Assembly (NCBI GenBank): GCA_944472135.2
Contig: OX235264.1
Location: 90,902,319 to 90,966,318, forward strand
DNA: 64,000 bases
Reading direction: 5' to 3'
DNA from: Trichobilharzia regenti
Lineage: Eukaryota > Platyhelminthes > Trematoda > Strigeidida > Schistosomatidae
The translations under genes were made by a program, and so were the position numbers. Position 1 is the stretch's first letter; each line of letters begins with the position of its first letter. The notes below the pieces were generated by a model. The model was not told the origin of the DNA. It made no database searches and was given only the letters and a program-made list of their open reading frames with translations. Below are positions 53,422-63,740 of this stretch, piece after piece.

Positions 53422-54513
53422 TCACACGATCTCCTCCATGTCACCCTTGGACGTCCCACACGCCGCTTCCCTTTCAGCCTGGTTCCACCCGAGGGCTTGA
53501 CGCGGGATGTCACCCAGCGGTCTCCTCAGCGACTGTCCGATCCATCTCCAATTTCTCCTGCATATTTGTTGGGCGATTGGTTCTTGTTTTGTTTGTTCCC
53601 ATAATTCCTTGTTGGTGATTCTTTCCCGCCATCTGATTTTCAGTATAGAGCAAAGGCAGTTGTTAATGAAGGTCTGCAACCTTTTGTAAATATTCTTTGT
53701 GACCCGCGCACCAAATTTCTGATCCGTATAGAAGAACTGACTGACTTGACGTTTGTATTGGAAATCCGACCGAATATTGTTGTCGATGCTGAGTGAGGAA
53801 GATTTCCAGATTGGTTTCAGGTTGATGAATGTGTTTCTCGCTCGCCTTCCCGATCCTCGCTCGATTTGACATCCTCGTTCGTTCCTCCTGTATTTGAGGA
53901 GGACAATGATCCCGAGACACGTGAAGTGAATAGAATAACCTCTTTCAAATCCCTCCCGTTGATGGTGATTAGCGCTGGATGTTGCTATTGTTGTTGTCAG
54001 TTGGTTATTTTCATAATCTCTCTCTTGTCTATGTTCACTTGAAGTCCTGTCTTCGCCGGCTGCTTCTTTGACCAGTTTGTCGGTTTTCGCCTGTAAGTCT
54101 TCGATTTCGTGTGACATCAAACATAAAACATCCACGCGCGAAATCCAGGTCCAGGATATCCCTGTTACCTCGTTTCCCACCGTCTGATGCATAATCCAGT
54201 TCACCACAATTAGGAATATCATTGGTGATAATAAGCACCCTTGTCTGACTCCTGTGTTTACTCCAAACGCGTCGCTGTGGATCACTTGACATGTGCCGCC
54301 GTTGAAAAAGGTTGATAAATATTTGGGGTACGTCGTAGTAGTCGAGTGCGTCGGTGGCACAGTGGTTAGGATTCTCGCCGACCATGCATATGGTCCGAGG
54401 TTCGAGCCCACGTTGACGCACACCTGATATCTACGGTCGGCCTGCAAAATTTGGGCTACCGATATCCACGCTGAAAATTCCATACTTGTACCAAAAATAC
54501 GGTGTGGAATCAA
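53422..54513 (-). pseudogene. RTE-A post-RT region fused in frame with SINE-A sequence
   Basis: A 363-codon frame whose first ~50 residues (IPHRIFGTSMEFSAWISVAQ) are translated SINE-A and so have no protein meaning. It then reads RTE: GVNTGVRQGCLLSPMIFLIV (motif B region), a shifted motif C, ARNTFINLKPIWKSSSLS, and RWRERITNKELWEQTKQE with the C-terminal region. The frame stays open across the SINE by chance. It is not a gene. Confidence 0.8.
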
Positions 54514-54548
54514 GCTGTAACCAAAAATAAAAAAAATAAAAAAAAATA
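54346..54548 (+). mobile_element. SINE-A copy 3, inserted in RTE-A
   Basis: Box-A-like cagtggttaggattctcgcc, box-B-like gaggttcgagcccacg, the body and ccatacttgtacc, then a long A-rich tail (aaaaataaaaaaaataaaa). It interrupts the RTE RT between the motif A region and GVRQGCLLSP. The SINE is therefore younger than RTE-A. Confidence 0.92.
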
Positions 54549-54709
54549 ATAGTTTCCAAATTACTTCGCCGACAACGCTGTCGAAGGCCTTCTCGAAGTC
54601 TATAAAGTTGAGGTAGAGGTTTTATCACCATTCCATGCTTTGTTCGATGATGATGCGTAGAGTTGCAATTTGGTCAGTACATGATTTGCCCTTCCTGAAT
54701 CCAGCTTGA

Positions 54710-55117
54710 TCATTCTGGTCGGAGTTCTGTCTCCAGTGCGTCCTTTAATCTCTCCAGGATGATGTGACTCAGGATTTTACTTGGCGTCGATAGGAGCATG
54801 ATTCCTCGCCAGTTCTTGCAGATTCCTAAGTCGCCCTTCTTTGGTAGTTTCACGAGGTAACTTTTCCTCCAGTCAGTAGGCACCTTTCCCTCCTTCCAGA
54901 CCTTTTGCAATAATGGAGTCAGCATGTCTGCTGTCGTCTCTGGGTCTGCTTTCAGTGCTTCAGGGGGTATACCGTCTGGTCCGGCTGCTTTTCCAGCTTT
55001 CAGAAGCTTGATTGCATTCAAGACTTCAGCTCTCGTTGGAGGATTGGTGTCAACTTGCAGTTGTGTGCGCGCTGTTGTTGGTATTTCTGGACGGGTTGCA
55101 GGTGATGGTCGGTTCAA
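54710..55117 (-). pseudogene. RTE-A reverse transcriptase, fingers part
   Basis: 135 open codons: LNAIKLLKAGKAAGPDGIPP, then DWRKSYLVKLPKKGDLGICK and NWRGIMLLSTPSKILSHIIL, the RT 0-2 blocks of RTE elements. A frameshift after ELRPE separates it from the palm, and SINE-A follows. Confidence 0.9.
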
Positions 55118-55540
55118 GGGTCCTTTGAAGTGATCCGCCCATTGTTAAATCTGTTTTTCTCCCTTGGTAATTGGGTTCGCTTGACTGTCTTTTATAGGTT
55201 TCGCTTGTGATGGTCTCTTCCTGGATATAGATTTGGTTATCTGATATAATATCCTTAGGTCCCTTTTGCCTGCTGCCTTCTCAGCTTCAGTGGCCAGGTT
55301 GTCGTAGAATCGTCTTTTGTCCTTCCTAGCACTTTTCTTCACTTCTTTGTCCAATGCTTTGCAAGTTGAGCTCATCGTCTTCTTCTCCTGTCCGTCCTTG
55401 CATTGAATCATTTTCTCTTTCACCATTCTCCTCTCTTCTATTAATTTCCAAGTGTCCGTTGAGAACCATTCCTTGTCTTGTCTCTTCTTTCTTCCTAGAG
55501 CCGTTGAACACGTTTCGTTGAGAATCGCCTTCAGAGACTT

Positions 55541-56521
55541 TCAATGTTCTTCCACGCATGATTCTTCAGTGCTGTCGCGTATTGTTTCCTGCTTTGCTCT
55601 GACAGTTGCAGTGAAAGTGTCTTTCGTGGTTGTGTCCTTCAGTTTCTGAGTGTTGAACTTGCATTGTGGTCTATCCCCAGCTATCCTCGAGGCTTTTAGT
55701 TTCACCTTGAAAGTCCCTTCTACTAGATATTGGTCTGAACCCACATCTGCTCCTCTCCTCGATCTTGTGTCCAGTAGGCTCCGTCTCCACTTTCTTGAAA
55801 TTGAAATGAAGTCCATCTGGTTTTTGGTGTTTCCATCTGGTGAAATCCATGTCGTCTTGTGTATATCCTTGTGTTTGAACACACTACCACCAATCACCAA
55901 ATCCTTGAAGGCGCAGAAGTCTGAGAAGAGTTCACCATTGTCGTTCATTTCACCAAGGGCCTCACGACCCATGGTGAGTTCTCTTCCTGTGTTGTCTCGT
56001 CCCAGCTTCGCATTCATGTCGACCATCAGGATTTTGATATCGCCATTTGGGACGTTGTCCATTATTGCTTGTAGTTGTCTGTAGAACGCCTCCTTCTTCT
56101 CTTGTTCTGAGACGTTTGTAGGCGCATAGCATTGAATGACTGTAACTTTCCTTCCTTTTGAGTTGAACCTGGCTGTCATTATCCTGGAGGAGATTGGTTC
56201 CCACTGCATGAGAGCTTTGGCTGCTGTTGGTGACATCATGATGGCCACTCCCTCGGTATGCTCATGGTTGTCCTCTAGGTGACCGGAAAAGATTACTGTC
56301 TCTCCAGTAGGTAGTTGGCACCTTCCAGTTCCGTTCCATCTGCTTTCGCAGATTCCCAACACTTCTATTCTGTACCTTACCATTTCAGCGGCTATCTGGG
56401 CAGCCTTTCCAGTTTCGTACATTGTACGAACATTCCAGGTACCCATCCTTACTTTTGCTTTCATCGAAAAAAGGCACATCGACTGACTGGCTTCCTGAAG
56501 GCTTTCACCAGCCTGCGTCAT
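55541..56521 (-). pseudogene. RTE-A apurinic-type endonuclease, open but with a lost catalytic His
   Basis: 326 open codons with the AP-endonuclease motifs of RTE LINEs: MGTWNVRTMYETGKAAQIA (N30), LGICESRWNG (E59), VDMNAKLGRD (D168, N170), TKNQMDFIS and GADVGSDQYLV. The last block carries Gln at 264 where RTE-B has His (GSDHYLV), the catalytic His of the fold. The Gly before D168 is Val. This domain nicks target DNA during integration. The frame is otherwise free of stops, so it decayed by substitution at key sites. Confidence 0.88.
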
Positions 56522-57013
56522 TTCACTTCCCCGATTCCAGCGAAAAGTAAGGCTATTGCTTATGTTTTTAGAATTTTTAATATATTTATTCGTTGAAGTT
56601 TCTGTAGCGATTTGGTTGTTTTACAGGGGTGGAGTTGCTAGCGCCACGCCCCAACTCTCTCTCTTCACCCGGGCTTGGAACCGGCTAGAAAACTAGTAAG
56701 CTGGTAGCCTAGCAAGCTAGTATCTGGCGAGGTTCGATGAAAAGGAATAAGAAGGTATAATATAACGTGAAAATATGGATGATTATGTCTCCACTTTCTT
56801 ATAGTAGGTCAGAGTAAACAAAAACGATGAGTAAGCGTCTTTTGCACACAAACGTAGGCATTTTCCTATTAATCCCTGTAGCTTCTGCTATAGCTAAGAG
56901 ACGTAACCGTGTCCATTTAGGTAGATTGTTCGGTACTCGATAAACAACCGTAAATGACTCATCTATCTAATATAATTATTACGAAACCTGATAAGGGTTC
57001 TTGAGTCGTCATT

Positions 57014-57673
57014 ATGAATAAAAGTGACTACAAATCTAAAATGATGTCTATTCTTGATGATAAAAGCAAATTTGGCCGTGATCCCTCCTCAGAAGATATT
57101 CAGTTATTGCAGGGCACAGTGACAGCTAATCTATTGAATATTCATGGCCTAAATGCTATAATTAAAGATGAATTTGACTCATTAAAACCATCAGATTGTA
57201 AATTCCCACATATGTATGGGTTACCAAAAATACATAAACCAAATAATCCTCTACGTCCTATATTGTCAATATGCAAATCCTCAACTCATAAACTTGCTAA
57301 ATGGTTAGTGGAATTATTGAATCCAGTCAAAACACAATTCTGTAAGTATGTGTTAAAAGATACATATGAATTGGTTGATGTTCTTGATGATAGTAATATT
57401 AATATTATGAATAAGAATATGTACTCTTTTGATGTAAACTCGTTATTCACTAATGTGCCTTTGCTCATAACAGTTGACATTTTGTGTGATTATATTTCCA
57501 CAAACAATTTTTTCATCCCGTTCTCCATATCTTATTTAAGGGATTTATTACTTCTATGTACTAACAATGTTAGGTTTACATTTGAAGGTGATTGTTTCCG
57601 CCAAGTTGATGGTGCTGCTATGGGAAGAACCGTTAGGGCCCTTTTTAGCAGATATTTATATGTCGTACATTGA
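57014..57673 (+). pseudogene. PLE reverse transcriptase, N-terminal and palm piece
   Basis: 219 open codons: MNKSDYKSKMMSILDD, MYGLPKIHKPNNPLRPILSI (67-86), NMYSFDVNSLFTNVPL (motif A, D140) and FRQVDGAAMG (motif B). It ends in a shifted segment just before the position of the catalytic YVDD. This is the longest PLE frame in the window. The in-frame stop before MNKSDY means that the annotated ATG is not the original start. Confidence 0.85.
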
Positions 57674-57714
57674 GAATCTATAGGAGGATTTAATCGAAAA
57701 TGTGATACTTCATA

Positions 57715-57914
57715 TTTTTATTTTTTGATTTATTTTTGATTACAGCTAGATGCCACACTGTATTTTTGGTACAAGTATGGAATTTTCAGCATGGATATCG
57801 GTAGCCCGAATTCCGCAGGCCGACCATAGATATCAGGTGTGCGTCGGCAGGGGATCGAACCTCGGACCATTTGCATGGTCGGCGAGAATCCTAACCACTA
57901 TGGCACCGAGGCAC
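57715..57914 (-). mobile_element. SINE-A copy 4, inserted in the PLE RT
   Basis: On the minus strand: box-A-like agtggttaggattctcgcc, box-B-like gaggttcgatcccctg, the body, ccatacttgtacc and a T/A-rich tail on the left. It lies immediately upstream of the PLE catalytic YVDD position. The 126-codon frame across it is an artefact. Confidence 0.9.
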
Positions 57915-58499
57915 AGGTATGTAGTTGATATTATAAACATCAGTGATAAGTCTTGTTCTGCCACCTCAATTTTAAATCTAATGAATGTAATTCAGAATAG
58001 CATATCACTTACATCTGTAGAAGAGAAAGATAATGGTTTATCTTCCCTAGACATATTGCTTAGTCAACGGCTGGTTGGGTCAATAAAAGATCTATTTATA
58101 GAAACCTACCTGGTTATGACAGTATCTTAATTACCACAGTTTCTGCCCTGTTCAATACAAAAGAGCCTTAGTAAGGTGCCTCTTCAGTAGAATCCATCGA
58201 ATATGCACTGAAGACACATGTGATGAAGAAGAAAGAAAGTTGATGCAAACTCTGGTTGATAACAATTATCCAGACAAGTTCATCAGGAGATATAAAGTAG
58301 TCAGAACACCAAGACTTACTCTTCAATTCGCCCCTAAGAAAGACGTGTACATCAAGCTACCCTATATGGGGCAACAAGACAAGACTGAACACTGCTGTTA
58401 AAAAGAGTTTCTATGCAGCTAATATCATAATAGTAGAGAATGTAAAGCCATTATATCTATCAAAGCCCTTCGAACATGCGAAAAATGACGTCATATCCC

Positions 58500-58837
58500 A
58501 CTGTATTTACCAATTTGAATGTACGTGTCAACACACGTGCATAGGGAGGACTTATCGATCTCTGAAAGTAAGGGCTTCAGAGCATATTACAAAATGGCTC
58601 CAGAAACAAATGGAATCTTCAGAACCTATTAACGGTGAGAACAGGAGACCTAGCTCTTCTATTGCGAAACATATTATAGAGACAGGACATAAAATTGACG
58701 TTAACACATCTTTTAAACCTATCTATAAAACGTGTTTGGGGCGTATTCTAAAGTTTGTGGAAGCGCTAGAAATTAGAAAGTTTAAGCCACCTTTATGCGT
58801 TCAAAAACAATTCGTCATCACATTAAGCCTCCCTTAG
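58500..58837 (+). pseudogene. PLE GIY-YIG endonuclease region
   Basis: Translation reads CIYQFECTCQHTCIGRTYRS, then EHITKWLQKQMESSEPINGE, RRPSSSIAKHIIETGHKID, and EALEIRKFKPPLCVQKQF before the stop. The first Cys-rich block and the C-I-G-R-T motif stand for the G-Y/Y-I-G pair. It is open to its natural end in the last 75 codons, so the 3' half is well preserved. The paralogue at 44.3 kb shares RRPSSSIAKHIIETGHKI. Confidence 0.82.
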
Positions 58838-59159
58838 TAAATTTTGTTCTGATGCCATAGCGGATGTACTATTACCTTTGATATTTGGTTCACAAATCTT
58901 AATTGTTTTTTCTTACCTTGAATCTGTCCCTTTAACTTGACCTAAGTCTATTTTCTCACCTCTTACCTCTTTATTAATTCCATAAATATTCCTATGACAA
59001 GTCCGTGTGTGATCAGATTGTTCGAAATGTGTTTAGCAAAATTACATTACACGATTCAGGCAAATTAACTCTTCATATTGCTTTATCTTAATTCATCTAT
59101 TTTTATGTGATGTTCACTATCTATTAGATGAAACAAAACGGCATTATTTATTCATTCGG

Positions 59160-59465
59160 TTACACTTTTTCCAGTAACAGTCTGGTTGAGAAACTGATGT
59201 GTAGTTCTGCAGTAGTGAAAGTTCTTAAAACTGATCTGATCAACCTATGGTTTAATATGTCAATGTCTGTATAACCTTTGAACTGCACTCTCAAATACAG
59301 CCTCTTCTTATTCACCGTATCCCTCTTCATTTTACCAATTCTTTTCGAAATATACTTCTTTAGAAAACTGGTAGAGTAACCATTTTGTAGAAGGGTATTT
59401 ATAAGACTTTCAGTTTCGTCTTTAGGACAGTCTTCAGTGGCACATCGGCTGCCTGCTTAAACATT
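59160..59465 (-). mobile_element. PLE linker fragment, antisense
   Basis: Minus-strand translation gives KTKLKVL / INTLLQNGYSTSFLKKYISK, then KKRLYLRVQFKGYTDIDIL, then VLRTFTTAELHISFSTRLLL. This is the segment between RT and GIY-YIG of a PLE, opposite in orientation to the preceding copy. Confidence 0.75.
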
Positions 59466-59499
59466 CAGCTACCAAATATTTTCCGTCAATTATATTGCA

Positions 59500-60175
59500 T
59501 TTAATTGCTTGAATTTATTTCGTTTTAATTACTCACTTGTGTGTTCAAATCTTATTACTTACTCTCGCGATTATTTAAAATCTTTTCAGCTTTATGGTTT
59601 ACGACTTTCTAACAACCTTAAGAAAGAGCACCATAGTGGGCGACAAAGATCCTTAAAGTGTACTCCAATTCATCAGATGACTTTTCCTGTGATTATGAGC
59701 ACAAACTGCAGGTCATTAGAGAACAAGATTAATTACCTGAATGCTCTATTATGTTCAAATATTTACCGTAATACAGGTGTAATAACACTTCAAGTAACTT
59801 GGCTCCACAATACGTATGATGAAAATTTATTCTCACTAAATGATTTCACTATGTACAAGCAAGATCGAAGCAGTTCATGGAAGAAGCGAGGTGCTGGTGT
59901 TGCTAATTTTATCAGAGGTCTGTTGCCAACAACGACTGCTTCAAATCCTGAAATCATAAAATTGAATGTATACCTGTTTAATGTCGACCTAAACAACTGT
60001 CTAAATACAACTTCATTTTTATCACGAACATTTATGTCACAACTTCATGTAGTACTTCAGGACTATCTATATTTGCTGATGAATTCACCATTTTCGCTGC
60101 CACCTCTTTTGGTAACTCATTGCCCATAGTGACGGGCGATTTTAATTCTTGTGACTGCAGTTTTCTTACAGTGCT
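59500..60175 (+). pseudogene. CR1-clade LINE endonuclease, N-terminal part
   Basis: A 206-codon frame contains IMSTNCRSLENKINYLNALL, then VITLQVTWLHNTYDENLFSL (the catalytic E of the usual Q-E-T-W block is V here), then DFTMYKQDRSSSWKKRGAGV. These are N-terminal blocks of the CR1 AP-endonuclease. A shift near 60,090 is followed by IVTGDFNSCDCSFL (the GDFN block). It is interrupted by RTE-B at 60,190 and resumes at 63,741. Confidence 0.83.
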
Positions 60176-60189
60176 AGGTCATGAAATTA
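60176..60189. repeat. Target-site duplication of RTE-B, left copy
   Basis: aggtcatgaaatta, repeated exactly at 63,727-63,740. Confidence 0.9.
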
Positions 60190-60551
60190 TTATTATATCC
60201 TTAAATTCCTAGAGGAACATAGGGCTTCAGCCACGCGTCCCCATTGACATCGGTTTTCTGCCAACTTTTTCAATCCGCTCCACGTCTGCCCACATGCTTT
60301 CATCCCCTCTTCGCATGACCTCCTCCAAGTCACCCTTGGACGACCAACTCGCCGCCTCCCTTTCGGTTTCCACTCGAGCGATGGTCTGACATGTGATCTC
60401 ACTTGATGGTTTCCTCAGAGTATGCCCAATCCATCTCCATTTCTTCCTGCCTATTTGTTTCACAATCGGTTCCTGATTGGTTCGCTTCCAGAGATCCCTG
60501 TTGCTGATCTTTTCTGGCCATCTGATCTTGAGTATTGAGCGGAGACAGCCG

Positions 60552-60908
60552 TTAATAAAGGTTTGAAGTTTGTTTGAGATGCTCTTTATGACTCGCCAAG
60601 TCTCTGATCCGTATGGTAAGTAGCACTGACTTCACATTGGAGTCGAAAATTCGGATCTTACTTTTCATGATGAGTTCTGTTGACCTCCACATAGACTTGA
60701 GAGTAATGAAAGCTTGTCTTGCTTCCCCGATCCTCGCTTTGATATTCTCGTCAGTTCCGCCTGTAGTTGAGAGGATACTTCCCAGGTAGGTGAAGGAGGT
60801 TGTTTCTTTCAGGTTCTTCCCACTTATGCTGATTGTTGTCTGTTGTTGTTGTTGTTGCTGTTGATGTTGGCTAGGAATCTTCATCACCTCTGTTTTATCT
60901 ATTTTCAC
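60552..60908 (-). pseudogene. RTE-B post-RT region with polyglutamine stretch
   Basis: 118 open codons: MKIDKTEVMKIPSQHQ, eight or more glutamines, TTISISGKNLKETTSFTYLG, DENIKARIGEARQAFITLKS and RIFDSNVKSVLLTI. This follows the RT in RTE elements. The same order with different glutamine numbers occurs at 24.65, 12.78 and 1.21 kb. Confidence 0.8.
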
Positions 60909-61263
60909 CTGAAGTCCTATCTTCTCTGGATGCTTCTTCTGCCAGCTTGTTGCTTTTCACTTGCATATCTTCCAGTTTGTAGGAAATCAGACATATATCA
61001 TCGGTGAAGTCCAGATCCTCCAAGTCTTTTGTGTGAGTCCATTTTATGCCTGTTTCCTCATTGCCCGTTGTCTGTCGCATTATCCAATCTACTGCAATCA
61101 GAAAGATCATTGGTGATAGTAGACAGCCTTGTCGCACTCCCATCTTCACTACGCAGGCTTCCGTAAGTTTCCCGTTGTGAATTACTTGGCATACAGCATT
61201 GTCGTATAACTGTTGGATGAGATGTATAATTGTCGATGGGACCCCGTAGTAGCAAAGTAGATG

Positions 61264-61760
61264 TCAAATCACCTCTCGATCGACGCTGTCGAATTCCTTT
61301 TCAAAGTCTATGAAGTAGAGATAGAGAGGTGACTGCCATTCCAAACTTTGTCCAATGATGATCCGTAGAGTGGCGATTTGATCAATACATGATTTGTTTC
61401 TCCTGAATCTAGCTTGTTCCGGTCGAAGCTTTTCATCCAGGTCGGTTTGTTTGATCCTCTCCAAGATGATGCGGCTTAGTATTTTGCTTGGGATGGACAG
61501 GAGCATAATTACGCGCCAGTTTTGCATTGGCTTAACTCTCCCTTCTTTGGCAGTTTGAATAAGTATCCGTTCTTCAAATTCTCGGGTACTTCGCTCTCTT
61601 TCCACACCTTCTCCAGCAGTGGCGTCATCAAGTCCGCTGTTGACTCTGGGTCTATTTTCAATGCTTCTGCTGGGATTCCATCTGGTCCTGCTGCTTTTCC
61701 AGCTTTTAGCATCTTGATTGCATTCAGGACTTCTGATTTCGTTAAGGGGTCGACGTTCAA
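61264..61760 (-). pseudogene. RTE-B reverse transcriptase, fingers and palm start
   Basis: Two overlapping open pieces. The first (61,760-61,509) reads AIKMLKAGKAAGPDGIPAEA and NLKNGYLFKLPKKGELSQCK. The second (61,605-61,264) reads VIMLLSIPSKILSRIILERI, SCIDQIATLRIIIGQSLEW and LYFIDFEKEFDSVDREVI (motif A, both relevant acids kept). A one-base shift near 61,525 divides them. GVRQGCLLSPMIFLIAVDWI (motif B) follows at 61,140, and LDFTDDICLIS (motif C) at about 61,015 keeps both catalytic aspartates. Confidence 0.88.
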
Positions 61761-62539
61761 TGGTAGATCTGCTTCCGTTGTTGGTATTGTTGGACGCTTT
61801 GTAGGTGTCGGTCGATTTAGAAGTCTTTTGAAGTGTTCAGCTCAGTGTTTTCTCTGTTCCACCTCTTTGGTGATTTACTTTTCATTGTCATCTTTTACTG
61901 GCTTAATCTGTGTCGAACTTTTGCCCGAAAGGTGCCTAGTTGTTTGGTAGAGTGTGGCGAGGTCTCCTTCGCCTGCACTGCAGCTTGTTCTGCTTCGTTC
62001 GCCATGGTTTCATAATATTTTCTTTTGTCTTCCCTGGCACTCATCTTCACTCTTTCGTTCAGCGTATTGTAGCTTGCATTCATCTTCTGTTTTTCCTTCT
62101 CGTCGGTGCACTGGATAATCTTTTGTTTCGCTGTCCTTCTCTCTCCTATTAGTTTCCAAGTGTCCGTAGTGAGCCATTGTTTGTCCTGTCTCTTTTTTCT
62201 GCCTAGAACTTCCGTGAAGGTTTGACTCCACACCGTTTTCAAGTTGTTCCAGTGCTTTTCAACGCCGACCTCTTCGCTAATGTTGATTTGTGTCTCGGCT
62301 TTTTCGCTTATGCTTGCAATGAAGATGTCCTTTGTAGCCTGGTCCTTCAGCTATTGAGTGTTGAACTTGGCTTGTGGTCTATCTGCAGCTCCTGTTTCCC
62401 TGAAAGCTTTTAATTTGATTTGGATTGTCCCTTGTACGAGATAGTGGTCTGAGCCAACGTCTGCTCCTCTTCTTACTTTTGTGTCCAGTAGGCTGCGCCT
62501 CCACTTCCTTGAGATTGAGATGAAGTCATTTTGGTTTGC

Positions 62540-63244
62540 CTATCTGGTTACAGACACCCATGTAGCCTTGTGGATATCTTTGTGTATGTATACGCTTCCA
62601 CCAATTACTAGTTCGTTGAAGGCGCAGAAGCCGGCGAAGAGTTCTCCATTTTCGTTCATTTCTCCGAGAGCTTCTCTACCCATGATGAGTTCTCTTCCTG
62701 TGTTGTCTGGTCCCAGTTTGGCATTCATGTCACCTATTAGTATTTTCATGTCACCAGCTGGAGTTTTGTCCATTGCTGCCTGTAGTTGTCTGTAGAATTC
62801 TTCTCTCTTTTCGAGGTCTGCGTTGTTTGTGGGTGAATAACATTGTATAATTGACACTTTCCTTCCTTTGAAGTTGAATCTGGTGGTCATTATCCTGGAC
62901 GAGATCGCTTCCCATTGCATCAGGGCTTTCGTTGCCTTTGGTGACATCATGATAGCCACGCCCTCGGTGTGCGTGTGGTTATCTTCTGGGTGAGCGGAGT
63001 AGATCACTGACTCACCCGTTGACAATTTGGTGAGTCCATTCCCGTTCCATCTGCTTTCACATATTCCCAGCACTTGTATTCCGTATCTTTTCATCTCGTT
63101 GGCGATCTGGGCAGCTTTCCCAGTCTCGTACATAGTTCGGACGTTCCATGTTCCTACACACACTTGTTCTTTTGGTGCAAAGAGGTTCATCGTACTGAAG
63201 TTTCTGTAGCAATTTTGTTTACAGGGTGGGGTTGCTAGCCTCAC
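62540..63244 (-). pseudogene. RTE-B apurinic-type endonuclease, N-terminal two thirds
   Basis: 234 open codons: VGTWNVRTMYETGKAAQIA (N34), LGICESRWNGNG (E63), GDMNAKLGPDNTG and LVIGGSVYIHKDIHKATWV, then a stop after VSVTR. The rest continues in a shifted frame and includes GADVGSDHYLV with the catalytic His retained (near 62,445). The first ATG is not necessarily the element's own start. Confidence 0.88.
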
Positions 63245-63740
63245 GCCTGAGAAAGGAATGGTTACATTAAGATAAAGTTCGGATAGAAGCGACCTTTTGG
63301 GTTGCTCCCCTTAAAATCTGATAACAAGGGATAAAACAACAACACCAGCAAAAGGAAAATAATTTACAGCAAAAAGGGCAAAAAGCGACAACAACAATAC
63401 AATACAACAACATACAATATAGTTCAGCACAGTTAACTAAAATGATACCAAGACCTTAGACTCACTGACTTGGGACAACTTGAACATATAAATCCAACAA
63501 TGTATACAATTATAGATATGGGTTATTGTTAAAAGTCACAAATGTCCAAAAACTTTGTTATAAGTATTAGTAGTCGATGATATTATATCCAGAGTTTAAG
63601 TGTTCGAAAGTAAGCGGATTGCAATAACTTCCAGAACTTCGTGGTGAGCAATAACAAAGAAATGAGAGTTTTATATGTCACAGCAAAAAGTAACGCAGTG
63701 ATTGAAAAGCGCGCCAGAAGGAAGGCAGGTCATGAAATTA

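Larger units (their letters stand above)
53289..56733 (-). mobile_element. RTE-clade LINE copy A (SR2-type), near full length, with SINE-A inside
   Basis: Flanked by a 15-bp duplication tcgatgaaaaggaat (53,274-53,288 and 56,734-56,748). On the minus strand: 5' UTR, endonuclease (56,521-55,541), connecting region (55,559-55,145), RT fingers (55,117-54,710), RT palm (54,710-54,100, split by SINE-A at 54,346-54,548), C-terminal region, and a 3' end with an AAT-rich tail. The FADD box is destroyed (reads DFARG in one frame), and several shifts and stops make the copy inactive. It abuts the end of a CR1 copy on the left and a PLE on the right. Confidence 0.93.
56749..59095 (+). mobile_element. PLE copy, 5' flank to 3' flank, split by SINE-A
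   Basis: The 5' flank (56,750-56,990) resembles 7549-7620 and 8135-8160. Coding runs from ITKPDKGS (56,977-) through RT (57,014-57,673), SINE-A (57,715-57,914), RYVVDIINISDKS (the YVDD box changed to YVVD), NGLSSLDILLSQR, a linker (58,190-58,440) and GIY-YIG (58,500-58,837). A 3' flank with cttacctctttattaattcc follows. It is almost complete in layout but inactive. Confidence 0.9.
60190..63726 (-). mobile_element. RTE-clade LINE copy B (SR2-type), full length 3,537 bp
   Basis: Bounded by the 14-bp duplications at 60,176-60,189 and 63,727-63,740. On the minus strand: about 480 bp of A/C-rich 5' UTR (63,726-63,245), endonuclease (63,244-62,540, then shifted), connecting region (62,242-61,895), RT (61,760-60,960) with LDFTDDICLIS in place of FADD, a polyglutamine stretch (60,866-60,834), the C-terminal region, and a 3' end with an ATTATT-type tail. 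It carries a small number of stops and shifts, so it is younger than copy A but still broken. Confidence 0.94.

Noticed and set aside
55452..56084. Plus-strand frames over RTE-A (65 and 144 codons)
   Set aside because: Antisense of the RTE endonuclease; no independent motif.
57750..58130. 126-codon frame starting MPHCIFGTSMEFSAW
   Set aside because: Its first part is translated SINE-A (the same residues appear at 53.4-54.5 kb and 0.35 kb), followed by PLE sequence.
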